A stretch of 64,000 nucleotides of DNA from Proteiniclasticum sediminis (GCF_018128025.1 NZ_JAGSCS010000013.1:22516-86515), one strand, 5' to 3'; positions 8,639 to 17,554 are shown, counted from the first letter of the stretch. Numbers and translations: made by a program. The notes: generated by a model not told the origin, from the sequence alone.

Positions 8639-10162
8639 ATGGAGAATCTGGCACTTATTTATGTAGGCGGAAACACCACCCGATTCGCCCTATGGCAAAT
8701 CAATGACGACCGCAGCTACCGGCTGTTGGAGTCTTATAAAGAAACCCTGAAGCTCGGCAGGGATACCATGGAAGAATATCTCATCCCCGAGCCCAAAATT
8801 GATCGGCTCGTGAACATCATCCGCAATTTTCGGGAATTTGCGGAATCGCTGAACGCCGATAAAATCTTTGTGATCCTTTCGGAGTTCTTTGCCCGCATCG
8901 ACAATAAGGAGCAGATCCGCCTCCGCCTCCAGGCCGAAGCCGGGGTGGAAGCCATTGAACTCACCAGCGAGGAAGAACTGAGCCTGGATTACCTCGCCAT
9001 CATCAATGCCATGCGCATCCGGAACTCCCTCATTGTGGACATTGCCGGTGGCTCCACTCAGCTGGCCTGGGTGAAGGATGGGCAGCTCATGGAATCCTAT
9101 CTTTTGCCCATGGGCACCCTGACGCTCACTGCGAAATTCCATCTGGAAGAGATCGTATCCCAAGAAGCCCACCTGGCCCTGGATGCCCTCCTCTCCTCGG
9201 AAATCGACAAAATCCCCTGGCTTCACAATCTTCTCTTCGAAGATCTGATCTTCGTGGGCGGTTCCGCCCGGGCCATCAGTAAAATCGACCGGAAAAAGCG
9301 CCGATATCCCATCAGCATCATCCATGAATACCCCATGCAGGATTTGGACATCAAGGCCATGTATACCAACTTCATGACCAAATCGTTAAAGCAGCGCTAT
9401 ACCATCGACGGACTGGACAAGGACCGGGCGGATATCCTTCCGGGAGCCTTGGCCATCGTCTATGCCCTCTTGAAAAAAACCGGCATTCAGCAGATCCGCA
9501 TCAGCGGTGCGGGAATCCGGGAAGGGTTCCTCTTCAGCTATCTCACCCGAACCTATGGGGAAATGCCGGACATGCTGGATCGCTCCATTGACAACATCCT
9601 CTCCCGCCATAATGTGGACAAGGAAAAGGCCGAAAGACGCTATCAGCTGACCAAGGCGATTTATGAGGGCCTGAAGGGCGTTCATCGCCCCTGGGAAAAC
9701 CTGGATGAAATCCTCAAAGTCAGCGCCAAACTCCGGGATGTGGGCCTTTCTGTACGTTTCTACAACCACAACCGGCACAATTTCTATATTGTCTCCAACT
9801 CCGAGCTCAATGGACTGGATCACCGGGAAGTGATCATGGCGGCCCTTACCGCATCCTTTGATCAGGGATTTTCCAAGGAAACCCCGCTTCTGGCTTTTGG
9901 GCAGATCATCAACCGCATGGACCTGGCCATGGTATACGACTTGGGAATCTGTGTCAGCATGGCGGAGAACCTCTTAAAGTCCGACAAGAAAACTGTGGTT
10001 TTCGATCATGCGGAGGTTACGCCGGAATGTGTAAAACTGGTCTTTAAGAGCGATGATCCCCTTCGCTTTGAGCTCCACGAAGTCATGAAACTTAACGAAA
10101 CCTTCTGCTACCTCTATTCCCGTCCCTTGGACGTGGAAATTCTCCCCCTCCAAAGAAACTGA
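8639..10162 (+). CDS. Ppx/GppA-family phosphatase
   Basis: 507 residues. The N-terminal actin-like ATPase fold starts LALIYVGGNTTRFALWQ and carries the phosphate-binding motif VDIAGGSTQLAW (about residues 137-148) and FVGGSARAIS (about 208). The C-terminal half is helical and HD-like in position. Family members degrade polyphosphate or the 5'-phosphate of pppGpp; the sequence alone does not tell which. The ATG at 8639 lies behind a GAGGG Shine-Dalgarno. It is followed at 19 bp by a DUF2156 gene, probably co-transcribed. Confidence 0.9.
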   Translation: MENLALIYVGGNTTRFALWQINDDRSYRLLESYKETLKLGRDTMEEYLIPEPKIDRLVNIIRNFREFAESLNADKIFVILSEFFARIDNKEQIRLRLQAEAGVEAIELTSEEELSLDYLAIINAMRIRNSLIVDIAGGSTQLAWVKDGQLMESYLLPMGTLTLTAKFHLEEIVSQEAHLALDALLSSEIDKIPWLHNLLFEDLIFVGGSARAISKIDRKKRRYPISIIHEYPMQDLDIKAMYTNFMTKSLKQRYTIDGLDKDRADILPGALAIVYALLKKTGIQQIRISGAGIREGFLFSYLTRTYGEMPDMLDRSIDNILSRHNVDKEKAERRYQLTKAIYEGLKGVHRPWENLDEILKVSAKLRDVGLSVRFYNHNRHNFYIVSNSELNGLDHREVIMAALTASFDQGFSKETPLLAFGQIINRMDLAMVYDLGICVSMAENLLKSDKKTVVFDHAEVTPECVKLVFKSDDPLRFELHEVMKLNETFCYLYSRPLDVEILPLQRN

Positions 10163-10181
10163 CCCTTAAGGAGTGAACAAC

Positions 10182-11057
10182 TTGCACTTTACGTCACTGG
10201 ATAAGGAAAGCAAAGCGGTCTTCGACCGCTACCTCACCCCCTACCCCTTCCTGGCCTCCACCTACAGCTTCACCAATCTCTATATCTGGCGGAACAGCCA
10301 GAACCTGAAGTACCACGAAGACGGTGAGGCCCTCTATCTCTTGAAGGGACGGGAAAATCCCCTTCCCCTGCCTCCTCTAGTCCTCCCCGGAGGTGATCTC
10401 AAAGCCGCCTGCACGAAGCTTCTGGACGAAATGACCGCTCGGGGGCTTCCCCGCATCCTTCGGGATGCGGATCCGCGCCAAGTAAAGGCGCTGCGGGATC
10501 TGGGCTTTTCCTTCACCGCGGTACCTGACCGGGATAACTTCGAATATATCTACCTGGTGGAAAAGCTCCGCTCCCTCAGCGGAAAAGCGCTCCACGGGAA
10601 GAAGAACCATTACAACAACTTTATCCGAAACAACGACTATATCATCCGCTACGTGGAAGACTGCCGGGAGGAATGCCTGCAGCTGGCACGGCGCTGGTAT
10701 GATGAAAGCGACCAGAATCCTGCCCTCCTGGAGGAACTGGAAGGAATCCGCTCTCTCCTTCTTGATCCGGCATTCTTTAACATCAAAGGCATCGCCGTCT
10801 TCATCGACGGCCAATGCCAAGCCTTCACCCTGATGGAAATCCTGAGTGACCAGGTGATCCTCAACCATATCGAGAAGGCAGAGAAAAAATTCAGCGGACT
10901 CTATGCCTTCCTCGCGAAAACCGCATTGGATGAGTTCGGCGAGGGCATCCTCTATACCAACCGCGAACAGGACATGGGGATTCCCGGACTGCGCAAGTCC
11001 AAGGAATCCTATAGCCCCGAGTTCCTTGAAGAGAAATACCGACTGATTTTTGACTGA
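10182..11057 (+). CDS. DUF2156 (GNAT-like, phosphatidylglycerol lysyltransferase C-terminal-type) protein
   Basis: 291 residues, no membrane segment. The body (KALHGKKNHYNNFIRNNDY and the end YNREQDMGIPGLRKSKESY) matches the DUF2156 fold related to the aminoacyl transferase domain of MprF and to FemX-like GNAT enzymes. The small-molecule substrate is unknown. The start is set at TTG 10182, which lies 8 nt after AAGGAG (10168-10173). A GTG at 10173 overlaps that ribosome binding site and is unlikely. It sits between the Ppx/GppA gene and the Tpx homologue in one orientation. Confidence 0.82.
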   Translation: MHFTSLDKESKAVFDRYLTPYPFLASTYSFTNLYIWRNSQNLKYHEDGEALYLLKGRENPLPLPPLVLPGGDLKAACTKLLDEMTARGLPRILRDADPRQVKALRDLGFSFTAVPDRDNFEYIYLVEKLRSLSGKALHGKKNHYNNFIRNNDYIIRYVEDCREECLQLARRWYDESDQNPALLEELEGIRSLLLDPAFFNIKGIAVFIDGQCQAFTLMEILSDQVILNHIEKAEKKFSGLYAFLAKTALDEFGEGILYTNREQDMGIPGLRKSKESYSPEFLEEKYRLIFD

Positions 11058-11079
11058 TTTATGGCAAAGGAGTGATTTC

Positions 11080-11580
11080 ATGAACATTACCTTTAAAGGA
11101 AACGAAGTGCATCTTTACGGACAGCCCTTAAAGGCCGGAGATCTTTTTCCGGATTTCATGCTGACGGATCTGCAGTTCAATGATGTGGAGAGCGCGACTC
11201 TGGGTGGGCCAAAGGTCATTCTGACCCTGCCCTCTGCCGATGCATCCACCTCCACCCTGGAGCTTCTGACCCTCACCGACCGGCTGGAGAGCCATCCCGA
11301 GCTGACGGTCCTCGCTGTGTCCCTGGATCTCCCCTTTACCCTGAGAAAGTGGAACAAGGACAACGCTGGAGACTACATCACCCTTTACTCCGACAGCAAA
11401 TTCCGCACCTTTGGCGAAATCACGGGCACCTATGTGGAAGAGCTGGGAATTCTTGCCCCCGCAGTGTTTGTGGTCGACGGGGCGAACCGGATCACTTATG
11501 TGGAGTATGTGCCGGAAATCAGCCATGAACCCAATTATGACCGGCTTCTGGAAGAAGCGGCGAAGACCGTCAAGGCCTGA
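11080..11580 (+). CDS. Thiol peroxidase (Tpx) homologue lacking both catalytic cysteines
   Basis: 166 residues, full Tpx length. Fold signatures are conserved: ITFKGNEVHLYG, VILTLPSADAS, LAVSLDLPFTLRKW, DYITLYSD and AVFVVDGANRITYVE. Tpx normally has the peroxidatic Cys in PS.DT..C and the resolving Cys in the LPF..xxxxC helix. Here these positions are Ser58 and Asn92, and the protein has no Cys at all, so ordinary thiol-peroxidase chemistry is impossible. The codon at position 58 is TCC, not TGA, which excludes selenocysteine. The ATG at 11080 has AAAGGAG 8 nt upstream. It follows the DUF2156 gene by 22 bp and ends before a terminator. Confidence 0.88.
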   Translation: MNITFKGNEVHLYGQPLKAGDLFPDFMLTDLQFNDVESATLGGPKVILTLPSADASTSTLELLTLTDRLESHPELTVLAVSLDLPFTLRKWNKDNAGDYITLYSDSKFRTFGEITGTYVEELGILAPAVFVVDGANRITYVEYVPEISHEPNYDRLLEEAAKTVKA

Positions 11581-11603
11581 CCCTTTTCTCTATGTCCCGA
11601 TTT

Positions 11604-11635
11604 CCCCTCCCGCTCTTTGGAGTCTTTGGGAGGGG
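11604..11635 (+). terminator. Terminator of the ppx-DUF2156-tpx group
   Basis: CCCCTCCC / GGGAGGGG stem followed by TTTCCTTTT, just after the Tpx-like stop codon. Confidence 0.7.
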
Positions 11636-11665
11636 TTTCCTTTTGCCCATGACTCTTGAGCGCAA

Positions 11666-11696
11666 AAAAAGAGCTTATGGCGGAAAAGCTCTTTTT
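11666..11696 (-). terminator. Terminator of trmB operon
   Basis: AAAAAGAGCTT / AAGCTCTTTTT stem directly after the stop of the minus-strand gene at 11704; A-run on the plus strand gives the U-tract. Confidence 0.75.
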
Positions 11697-11703
11697 AATC
11701 GCG

Positions 11704-12093
11704 CTAATTATAGAAATAATGGGTCTTGTAGTCCTTCATCTTCACGGGCAGCTCTTCCACCAGATCCTCCAGATAAACCGTGAGGAGGTAGTAAGCCGCC
11801 GCATTGGAGGCAATATAGTCATAGCCTGACTTTCCGAAGTAGAGTCCATCCTCGTCAAACCGAATGGCTACGCTGTCGATTTCCAGAAGGTCCCGGCGCG
11901 TTTCCTCCGTATAGCCCTGAAAGACTTCAATATTGTTTTCAAAAAAGACCGTGATCTGCTGGCGCTGTTCCTCATTCAGGTGGAACCGGAGCTCCACTTC
12001 CTCCTTGGGCACATCCAAATGCAGCACCTCGAAATCGCTGTAATAATTTCGGACAAACTTGACCAGATCTTCCTGGATTTCCTCGTAGTCCAT
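11704..12093 (-). CDS. Hypothetical protein downstream of trmB
   Basis: 129 residues, acidic, soluble, alternating helix and strand (MDYEEIQEDLVKFVRNYYSD ...). No family recognised. The start at 12093 has GGGGGAGG 5 nt upstream; a start at 12114 would overlap trmB. Only 10 bp separate it from the trmB stop, so it is translated from the same message. It may be a tRNA-modification accessory, but nothing in the sequence shows this. Confidence 0.75.
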   Translation of the reverse strand: MDYEEIQEDLVKFVRNYYSDFEVLHLDVPKEEVELRFHLNEEQRQQITVFFENNIEVFQGYTEETRRDLLEIDSVAIRFDEDGLYFGKSGYDYIASNAAAYYLLTVYLEDLVEELPVKMKDYKTHYFYN

Positions 12094-12103
12094 GGTCCTC
12101 CCC

Positions 12104-12742
12104 CTATCCTTCAAAACGGAAGATACCGAACTTGATCTTCACCCCGAAAGAGCTGAATTTTTCCTCATACTCGGTTTTCACATTGTCTTCAAAGCCGCTC
12201 TCATGGAGGTCAAAGGTTCGATAGAGCTCCGTGAATCCTTCCTCCGCAAAGTACTCCAGGGAATGCTCGAAGAGTTCATCGTCATCGGTCTTGAACCAGA
12301 TCTCCGCTCCGGGTTTCAGGAAGGTTTTATACTTCGTCAGGAACCGCGGATGGGTCAGACGCCGTTTGTTATGGGAAGCCTTCGGCCAGGGATTGCAGAA
12401 GTTGATGTAGATTTTGCTGACCTCACCGGTCCCAAAAACTTCTTCCACCCGCTCAATGAAGAGCGGTACAAACCGAACATTGGTCAGGCCTTTCTCGTTG
12501 GCCTTTCGAAGGGCAAAGACCAGCACCTCATCCTTGAGGTCAATGGCCACGTAGTTGATGTTGGGGTTGGCTTCGGCTTTTCTCGCCACAAACTGGCCTT
12601 TTCCGCAACCCAGTTCCAGATGGATGGGCTGATCATTGCCAAATACCTCCGACCATTTTCCCTTTTGTGTCCAGGCTTCAAAAACCGCCTTGCTGTCCTG
12701 CTCCATTTCCGGCCGAGCCCACCACTTTTTCCGTAATCTCAT
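12104..12742 (-). CDS. trmB: tRNA (guanine(46)-N7)-methyltransferase
   Basis: 212 residues. SAM-dependent methylation of G46 in the tRNA variable loop. It has the SAM-binding motif [11 protein letters not shown] (about residues 40-50), the family motif [22 protein letters not shown] and the conserved WFKTDD. The ATG at 12742 ([13 protein letters not shown]) follows AAAGGTGAT. First gene of a two-gene unit with the hypothetical gene at 11704. Confidence 0.95.
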   Translation of the reverse strand: MRLRKKWWARPEMEQDSKAVFEAWTQKGKWSEVFGNDQPIHLELGCGKGQFVARKAEANPNINYVAIDLKDEVLVFALRKANEKGLTNVRFVPLFIERVEEVFGTGEVSKIYINFCNPWPKASHNKRRLTHPRFLTKYKTFLKPGAEIWFKTDDDELFEHSLEYFAEEGFTELYRTFDLHESGFEDNVKTEYEEKFSSFGVKIKFGIFRFEG

Positions 12743-12974
12743 CCTATCACCTTTTCCTATTTCCATTACTCATACATGCCAGTATACAATATTTTCCCGT
12801 TTTTTTCACCCTTCCCCGGAAATTCCTCCCGGGTGCCTTTTGGCACTGCGCAAAGTAGCGCACCTGTTGAACTCTTCCAGGGGCTTGCCTTTTCCTGGAG
12901 AGGCTTCCCCGGAAATAGGGAGGTTCTAGAATCCCAAAAAGAACGGTAAAAAAATCGGCTTTCTTCCCAGAAAT

Positions 12975-13016
12975 TTGACGGAAGTCATACTCTTCTTCAC
13001 GGAAGTCAGGTATAAT
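12975..13016 (+). promoter_or_regulatory. Promoter with duplicated GGAAGTCA-type operator-like element
   Basis: TATAAT at 13011-13016. The 10-mer ACGGAAGTCA occurs twice (12978-12987 and 12999-13008), start to start 21 bp or two helical turns. The first copy lies in the inverted repeat TGAC-GGAA-GTCA. This looks like paired binding sites for an unknown regulator. Confidence 0.45.
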
Positions 13017-13046
13017 ACTCCAGAAATCCTAATTCTGGAGGAAGAT

Positions 13047-13670
13047 ATGAAAGAAAAATTAGCCCCTATTCACTTTGTTCAATATAACCGAATTCATCTT
13101 CAGGAAACCCTGGAAAACCATCTGGTCAAGGCATTTTCCCTGGAAGATACCCACGCCCAGGCCATGGAACGGTTTGGTGCCCCTTCCCAGGAGGTAAGCC
13201 TGGAACTGCAGATCGATCTGGACAATATCCACGGCTGGCTGGAAGGTCACCTGGTGGCCAATGAGAAGCGCATCGCTCAATTGGTGAAAAAGGTTCTGGA
13301 ATCCCAGGGAGAAGAAGCTCTCCAGGAGGCCTATGCTGCCTTTGGACAGGAACTGGGCCAGCGCTACGCGGGTTCCGTTTCCCTGAACTCTTCCCAGGAA
13401 CTCTACCAGTTCATCACCACCGTGCTTTTGGATGGTATGCCCTGCGATAAGGTGAATCAGCTGGTGGAAGCCTCCGAGGATACCCTCGTCTGGCACGCCG
13501 TCCGGGATGTCCATGGCAAATACTATAATGAAGCCGGAGTTCATGACGGACTCTTCTACACCCTCCGGGAATCCTTCCTGGGTGGAGTACTTCAGGCGCT
13601 GGGCAGCTTCGCCTATTCCATCGAAGTGGAAGATGACGCCATCATCAACCAGGTCAAGATCCTGAATTAA
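13047..13670 (+). CDS. Conserved-looking hypothetical protein
   Basis: 207 residues, soluble, mostly helical, no signal peptide. It begins MKEKLAPIHFVQYNRIHLQE and ends FAYSIEVEDDAIINQVKILN. I do not recognise the family; the late motif LVWHAVRDVHGKYYNEAG with a single Cys at MPCDKV is reminiscent of small ligand-binding hydrolase-like proteins, but that is weak. The ATG at 13047 has GGAGGAAG upstream; the longer in-frame start at 12975 lies in the promoter region and is rejected. A monocistronic unit with a terminator of its own. Confidence 0.75.
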   Translation: MKEKLAPIHFVQYNRIHLQETLENHLVKAFSLEDTHAQAMERFGAPSQEVSLELQIDLDNIHGWLEGHLVANEKRIAQLVKKVLESQGEEALQEAYAAFGQELGQRYAGSVSLNSSQELYQFITTVLLDGMPCDKVNQLVEASEDTLVWHAVRDVHGKYYNEAGVHDGLFYTLRESFLGGVLQALGSFAYSIEVEDDAIINQVKILN

Positions 13671-13673
13671 GAA

Positions 13674-13709
13674 AAATGCCGTGGAGCGAAAAAGCGCTCC
13701 ACGGCATTT
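13674..13709. terminator. Bidirectional terminator between hypothetical gene and ldh
   Basis: Perfect 15-bp stem AAATGCCGTGGAGCG / CGCTCCACGGCATTT between convergent genes. Confidence 0.9.
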
Positions 13710-13715
13710 GCATGT

Positions 13716-14666
13716 TTACAAACTGGAGTTTCGAAGTACGTCTTCCATGGTCCGGGCCGAGTCCATGAAACGTACCATTTCATCCTCAGCCAGAGGCACC
13801 TCCAGGACCTGGATCACGCCTTCCTTGCCCACGATGCTAGGAACGCCCAGATAGAGATCCTTCAGCCCAAACTCTCCCTGAAGGAGGGAGGATACGGTAA
13901 GGATGGACCGTTCATCCCCGGTGATGGCTTCACAGATTCTCCTTACCGCCAGGGCCACGGCGTAGTTGGTGTAGCCCTTAGTACTGATCATGGCATAGGC
14001 CGCATTTTTTACCCCTTCCGGAATCTTCGTCATGAAGTCCAGATCGGGTTTATTCTGATGGGTGATGCCCACATACTCCGCCATATTCACCCCTGCAATG
14101 CTGGTGAGGGACCAGGCGGCGATTTCGGAATCCCCGTGCTCCCCGATGATGTAGCCGTGGATGCTTCGGGCATCCACGTGGAGATGCTCGGCCAAAAGCG
14201 TACGGAACCGGGAGGTATCCAGGACCGTTCCTGACCCGATGACCCGCTCCGGGGGAAATCCAGAGAGTTTATAGGCCACATAGGAGAGGATGTCCACGGG
14301 ATTGGAGACAATGAGGAGGATGGATTCCGGACTGTAGCGTACCACTTCCGGAATCAGGGACTTAAAGATATTGATGTTACGGTTGACCAGATCCAGCCGG
14401 GTCTCTCCAGGTTTTTGGGCTGCACCGGCCGTAATGACCACAATGTCGGATCCGGCCGTGTCGGCATAGGTTCCGGCGGTGACTTTCACCGGCCGGACAA
14501 AGGCGGCGCCGTGGGAAAGATCCATGGCCTCTCCGGCGGCTTTATTCTGATTCAGGTCCACGAGAACCAGCTCTTCGCAGATTCCCCCGAGCATCAGGGC
14601 ATAAGCGGTGGTGGAACCCACAAATCCGGCACCCACCACTGAAATTTTTACATTTTTGAGTTTCAT
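13716..14666 (-). CDS. ldh: L-lactate dehydrogenase
   Basis: 316 residues. NAD-dependent reduction of pyruvate to L-lactate. Rossmann motif [10 protein letters not shown] (residues 10-19). Substrate-specificity loop [14 protein letters not shown] with Gln, as in lactate rather than malate dehydrogenases, and the following Arg residues. Catalytic His in [13 protein letters not shown] (about residue 180). The ATG at 14666 follows AAGGAGGA. A TATAAT on the minus strand (14699-14704) is a likely -10. Single-gene unit ending at the shared terminator. Confidence 0.95.
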   Translation of the reverse strand: MKLKNVKISVVGAGFVGSTTAYALMLGGICEELVLVDLNQNKAAGEAMDLSHGAAFVRPVKVTAGTYADTAGSDIVVITAGAAQKPGETRLDLVNRNINIFKSLIPEVVRYSPESILLIVSNPVDILSYVAYKLSGFPPERVIGSGTVLDTSRFRTLLAEHLHVDARSIHGYIIGEHGDSEIAAWSLTSIAGVNMAEYVGITHQNKPDLDFMTKIPEGVKNAAYAMISTKGYTNYAVALAVRRICEAITGDERSILTVSSLLQGEFGLKDLYLGVPSIVGKEGVIQVLEVPLAEDEMVRFMDSARTMEDVLRNSSL

Positions 14667-14820
14667 GATGTCCTCCTTTGAAACAAGATTGAGCTTTTAT
14701 TATACGAGGAGATCATGAACTCCCTAGAAATAGAACGTGAGCATTTTGTGCCCTTTTCGCCCCGTTCCGTTGGGGAGAAGCCCCGCGCAAACCCTTGATT
14801 TTCGTAGGTTTATACAGGTT

Positions 14821-14838
14821 TTTGAATAAATATTTTAT
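14821..14838 (+). promoter_or_regulatory. Candidate ARG box upstream of arginase gene
   Basis: TTTGAATAAATATTTTAT fits the ArgR/AhrC consensus TNTGAATWWWWATTCANW at 16 of 18 positions. It lies about 35 nt upstream of the TATAAT at 14873-14878; a further half-site TATTCAA is at 14853-14859. Arginine-dependent activation of catabolic genes by AhrC is known in Bacillus; here it is inferred. Confidence 0.5.
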
Positions 14839-14872
14839 CCGTGAAAGAATAGTATTCAAGGGGCTTATGAGA

Positions 14873-14878
14873 TATAAT
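14873..14878 (+). promoter_or_regulatory. -10 element of arginase gene
   Basis: Perfect TATAAT 27 nt before the start codon. No good -35 at 17 nt, as expected of an activator-dependent promoter. Confidence 0.55.
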
Positions 14879-14905
14879 AGATTGAATTTACATGGAGGTG
14901 TATAA

Positions 14906-15817
14906 ATGAAAATAGAACTGATCGGTTTTCCCATGTTCTACGGTTGCGACAGACCGGGAGTTGAACAAGGTCCGGACAAACTGAGAGCCCATGGTCTTGT
15001 GGAGATCTTTGAAAAGAATTTAAATCATGTGAATGATCGCGGGAATATAGAAGTTGAACAAGTGGGGACGGAAATGAAGTATGCTACTCATCCGTCCATG
15101 AAATATCTCAAACAGGTCGTCGCCGGCAATGAACATCTGGCCAAGGCCGTGGAAAACGCGCTTCGAAACGGACGTCTGCCCTTCACCGTGGGCGGGGATC
15201 ATTCCCTGGGCCTGGGTTCCCTGGCGGGAGTCCACGGAGCCACGGAAGAGGATTTCGCCGTCATCTGGATCGACGCCCATGCGGATCTCAATGTGACAGA
15301 AACCTCCCCATCCGGAAATATCCACGGCATGCCCCTGGGCGCTTCCGCCGGCCTGGGTGATGAGATCCTCACCGCCCTCTACGAAAAAGGACAGAAAGTG
15401 AAGCCCGAGAACATCTACATCCTGGGCCTTCGCAGTGTGGATGAGGGCGAAGAAGTCATCATCCGCGAGCAGGGTATTAAGATCTGGCGCATGACGGACA
15501 TCAAGGAAAAAGGCATGGCTGCAGTGATCCAGGAGCTCCTTTCGGCATTGAAAGAAAGCCAGGTCCAGCATGTGCATCTGTCCTACGACATCGATTCCCT
15601 GGACAAGACTCTGGTCCCCGGCACCGGGACTCCCGTAGAAGACGGCCTGGGCATCGAAGAGAGCCAGGACCTCATCCGGGCCATTCTCGGCACGAAGCTG
15701 GTGGGCAGCATTGATTTTGTGGAGTTCAATCCGGTCATTGATCGGGAGAACCGAACCCTCAACTCTTGCCTCACCATGCTGGAAACCTTCGCCCAGGAAC
15801 TGGGAAAACAGAACTAA
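14906..15817 (+). CDS. rocF: Arginase
   Basis: 303 residues. Mn-dependent hydrolysis of arginine to ornithine and urea. The three metal-binding motifs of the ureohydrolase family are intact: GGDHSLGLGS (about residue 95), IDAHADLN (about 122) and SYDIDSLDK (about 227). Length and the N-terminus IELIGFPMFYGCDRPGVEQGP fit arginase rather than agmatinase. The ATG at 14906 follows GGAGGTG. It is monocistronic, with a candidate ARG box upstream and a terminator downstream, so it likely serves arginine catabolism. Confidence 0.92.
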   Translation: MKIELIGFPMFYGCDRPGVEQGPDKLRAHGLVEIFEKNLNHVNDRGNIEVEQVGTEMKYATHPSMKYLKQVVAGNEHLAKAVENALRNGRLPFTVGGDHSLGLGSLAGVHGATEEDFAVIWIDAHADLNVTETSPSGNIHGMPLGASAGLGDEILTALYEKGQKVKPENIYILGLRSVDEGEEVIIREQGIKIWRMTDIKEKGMAAVIQELLSALKESQVQHVHLSYDIDSLDKTLVPGTGTPVEDGLGIEESQDLIRAILGTKLVGSIDFVEFNPVIDRENRTLNSCLTMLETFAQELGKQN

Positions 15818-15830
15818 AATAACCTATAAA

Positions 15831-15867
15831 ACAAGGGATGTCCTCTATTTTCGAGGGCATCCCTTGT
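15831..15867. terminator. Bidirectional terminator between arginase and MATE genes
   Basis: ACAAGGGATG ... CATCCCTTGT stem with inner TCCTC/GAGG pairing, located between convergent genes. Confidence 0.8.
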
Positions 15868-15871
15868 TGAT

Positions 15872-17233
15872 TTAAATGATCCGCCGAATCCATTTCTGGG
15901 ATTTGTAACGGGGATAACAGAGGAGGAACTTCACCAGCTCCTCGGCAAAGCTCGTGAGGAGCACCCACTCCACGGGAAGACGGAAATAGAGGGCTGCCAG
16001 GGAGACCATGGGCACCCCCACCAGCCAGAGGCTGGACACTTCCGCAAAGAGGGAGTAGCGGGTATCACCGCCGCCGCGAAAGAGCCCCACCACAAAGAGC
16101 ACATTGAGAAAACGCACCGGCACGATGAAACACACTAAAGTCAAAAGCTTCGTCGTGGTCACCCGAGTGGTTTCCTCCAGGCTGTAGAGGGAAAGGATCG
16201 GGCCCTTCAAGAGAAAGAGAAGGCTTCCCGTGACGAGGCCCGCCATGACCGTGAGCCGGATGATCCGACGGGCATAGTCTTTCACCAGCGCCAAGTTTCC
16301 CTTGCCAATCTGATTTCCTGTGATAATAGCTGCGGCATTACAGATGCCGAAGGAGAATACATAAAACAGCTGGGTGATGGTGTTCTGGATCTGGATGGCG
16401 GCAAAGGAAGATACACCGAGTTTGGAATAGGAATAATTGTAGACCATGATGCCCAGAGACCAGAACGTCTCATTGAGAATCACCGGCGAAGCCACGAGAA
16501 GGTACTTTTTCAGATTCTCCCGGTTGAAGGAGAGGAGCTCCTTCAGCTGGGCATTGAGAATATTGCTTTTGATAAATACCACATAGAAGAGAATGGCAAA
16601 CTCCAGCACCCGGGCAATGAGGGTGGCCAGGGCCGCCCCGCGGACTTCCCACCGGGGAAAGCCCAGTTTGCCGTTGATCATGCCATAATTTAGGATGGTA
16701 TTCGTGCTTAGACCCACAATGCTGGACACCATGGGGATCATGGCCTGTCCTGTAGCCCGGAGGGCGAAGATCATGGTGAAGGACAGGTTGTTCAGCACAT
16801 AGGAAAAGCCCACGATGCGCAGGTAGTTCACCGACTCCTGAAGCACCAGGGGATTATCGGAGTACAGGGCCATGATCCGCTCCGGCACGAAAATAGCCAG
16901 GAGGGAAAAAAGGAGGGCAATCCCCGTCCCCAGGAGGAAGGTCATCCCGAAATATTTCCGAAACATTTTATAATCCTTGCTGCCGTGGGACTGGGAGAAA
17001 AAGATGGCGCCCCCGCTGTTCAGTCCAAAAGACATGAGATTGAACAGGAAAAAGAGCTGATTGGCCTGCCCCACAGCGGCGATGGCCTCTTCCCCCAAAT
17101 TTCCGATCATCAGGTTGTCCACCATGTTCAGGGAGGAGGACAGGAAATTCTGAATGATGATGGGAATGGCAATGGTCAGGAGCAACTTATAAAAATGATC
17201 CTTAGGGATCTTCAATGGTTCTTCATTCTGCAT
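15872..17233 (-). CDS. MATE family efflux transporter
   Basis: 453 residues with about 12 predicted membrane segments. N-terminal half: FYKLLLTIAIPIIIQNFLSS, NMVDNLMIGNLGEEAIAAVG and the FFLFNLMSFGLNSGGAIFFSQ segment typical of MATE exporters, which expel cationic compounds by Na+ or H+ antiport. The substrate cannot be told. The ATG at 17233 is preferred because GAGAGGTG precedes it; the extra 17 codons upstream are hydrophilic and lack a ribosome binding site. Confidence 0.9.
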   Translation of the reverse strand: MQNEEPLKIPKDHFYKLLLTIAIPIIIQNFLSSSLNMVDNLMIGNLGEEAIAAVGQANQLFFLFNLMSFGLNSGGAIFFSQSHGSKDYKMFRKYFGMTFLLGTGIALLFSLLAIFVPERIMALYSDNPLVLQESVNYLRIVGFSYVLNNLSFTMIFALRATGQAMIPMVSSIVGLSTNTILNYGMINGKLGFPRWEVRGAALATLIARVLEFAILFYVVFIKSNILNAQLKELLSFNRENLKKYLLVASPVILNETFWSLGIMVYNYSYSKLGVSSFAAIQIQNTITQLFYVFSFGICNAAAIITGNQIGKGNLALVKDYARRIIRLTVMAGLVTGSLLFLLKGPILSLYSLEETTRVTTTKLLTLVCFIVPVRFLNVLFVVGLFRGGGDTRYSLFAEVSSLWLVGVPMVSLAALYFRLPVEWVLLTSFAEELVKFLLCYPRYKSQKWIRRII

Positions 17234-17304
17234 AAATTCACCTCTCAAGCCTCTAGTATACAGGATGACGCGGTTTTTTAACATATTTATTGTCTAAAAA
17301 TCTA

Positions 17305-17333
17305 TTGAAAGAGACTCCGAGGTACCTTATAAT
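17305..17333 (+). promoter_or_regulatory. Promoter of rubredoxin gene
   Basis: TTGAAA (17305-17310), 17 nt, TATAAT (17328-17333). Downstream, 17342-17370 holds repeated TATAAC motifs of unknown meaning. Confidence 0.75.
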
Positions 17334-17383
17334 CAGAGTAGGTTATGATTTGCTATAACACTATTATAACAGGAGGGAATATG

Positions 17384-17545
17384 ATGAAGAGTTATGTTTG
17401 CTTAGTATGCGGCTATGTTTACGATCCCGCCGTAGGCGATGAAGACAACGGAATCGCCCCAGGAACAAGCTTCGAAGATCTACCTGAGGATTGGGTTTGC
17501 CCGCTGTGTGGCGTTGGTAAGGACCAGTTCGAGGTCGAAGAGTAA
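17384..17545 (+). CDS. Rubredoxin
   Basis: 53 residues. One-iron electron carrier with two CxxC knuckles, CLVCGY and [11 protein letters not shown], in the standard rubredoxin frame [19 protein letters not shown]. Likely donor to superoxide reductase (the dfx gene at 5062) or to peroxide-reducing enzymes. Two adjacent ATG codons (17381, 17384) follow AGGAGG; the second has the better 7-nt spacing. Confidence 0.95.
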   Translation: MKSYVCLVCGYVYDPAVGDEDNGIAPGTSFEDLPEDWVCPLCGVGKDQFEVEE

Positions 17546-17554
17546 GACACCCAG

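Noticed and set aside
11250-11256. Selenocysteine in place of the Tpx catalytic Cys
   Set aside because: The codon at the position is TCC (Ser); there is no in-frame TGA.
14906-15817. Agmatinase instead of arginase
   Set aside because: Length, N-terminus and active-site spacing fit arginase; family overlap remains but arginase is the better call.
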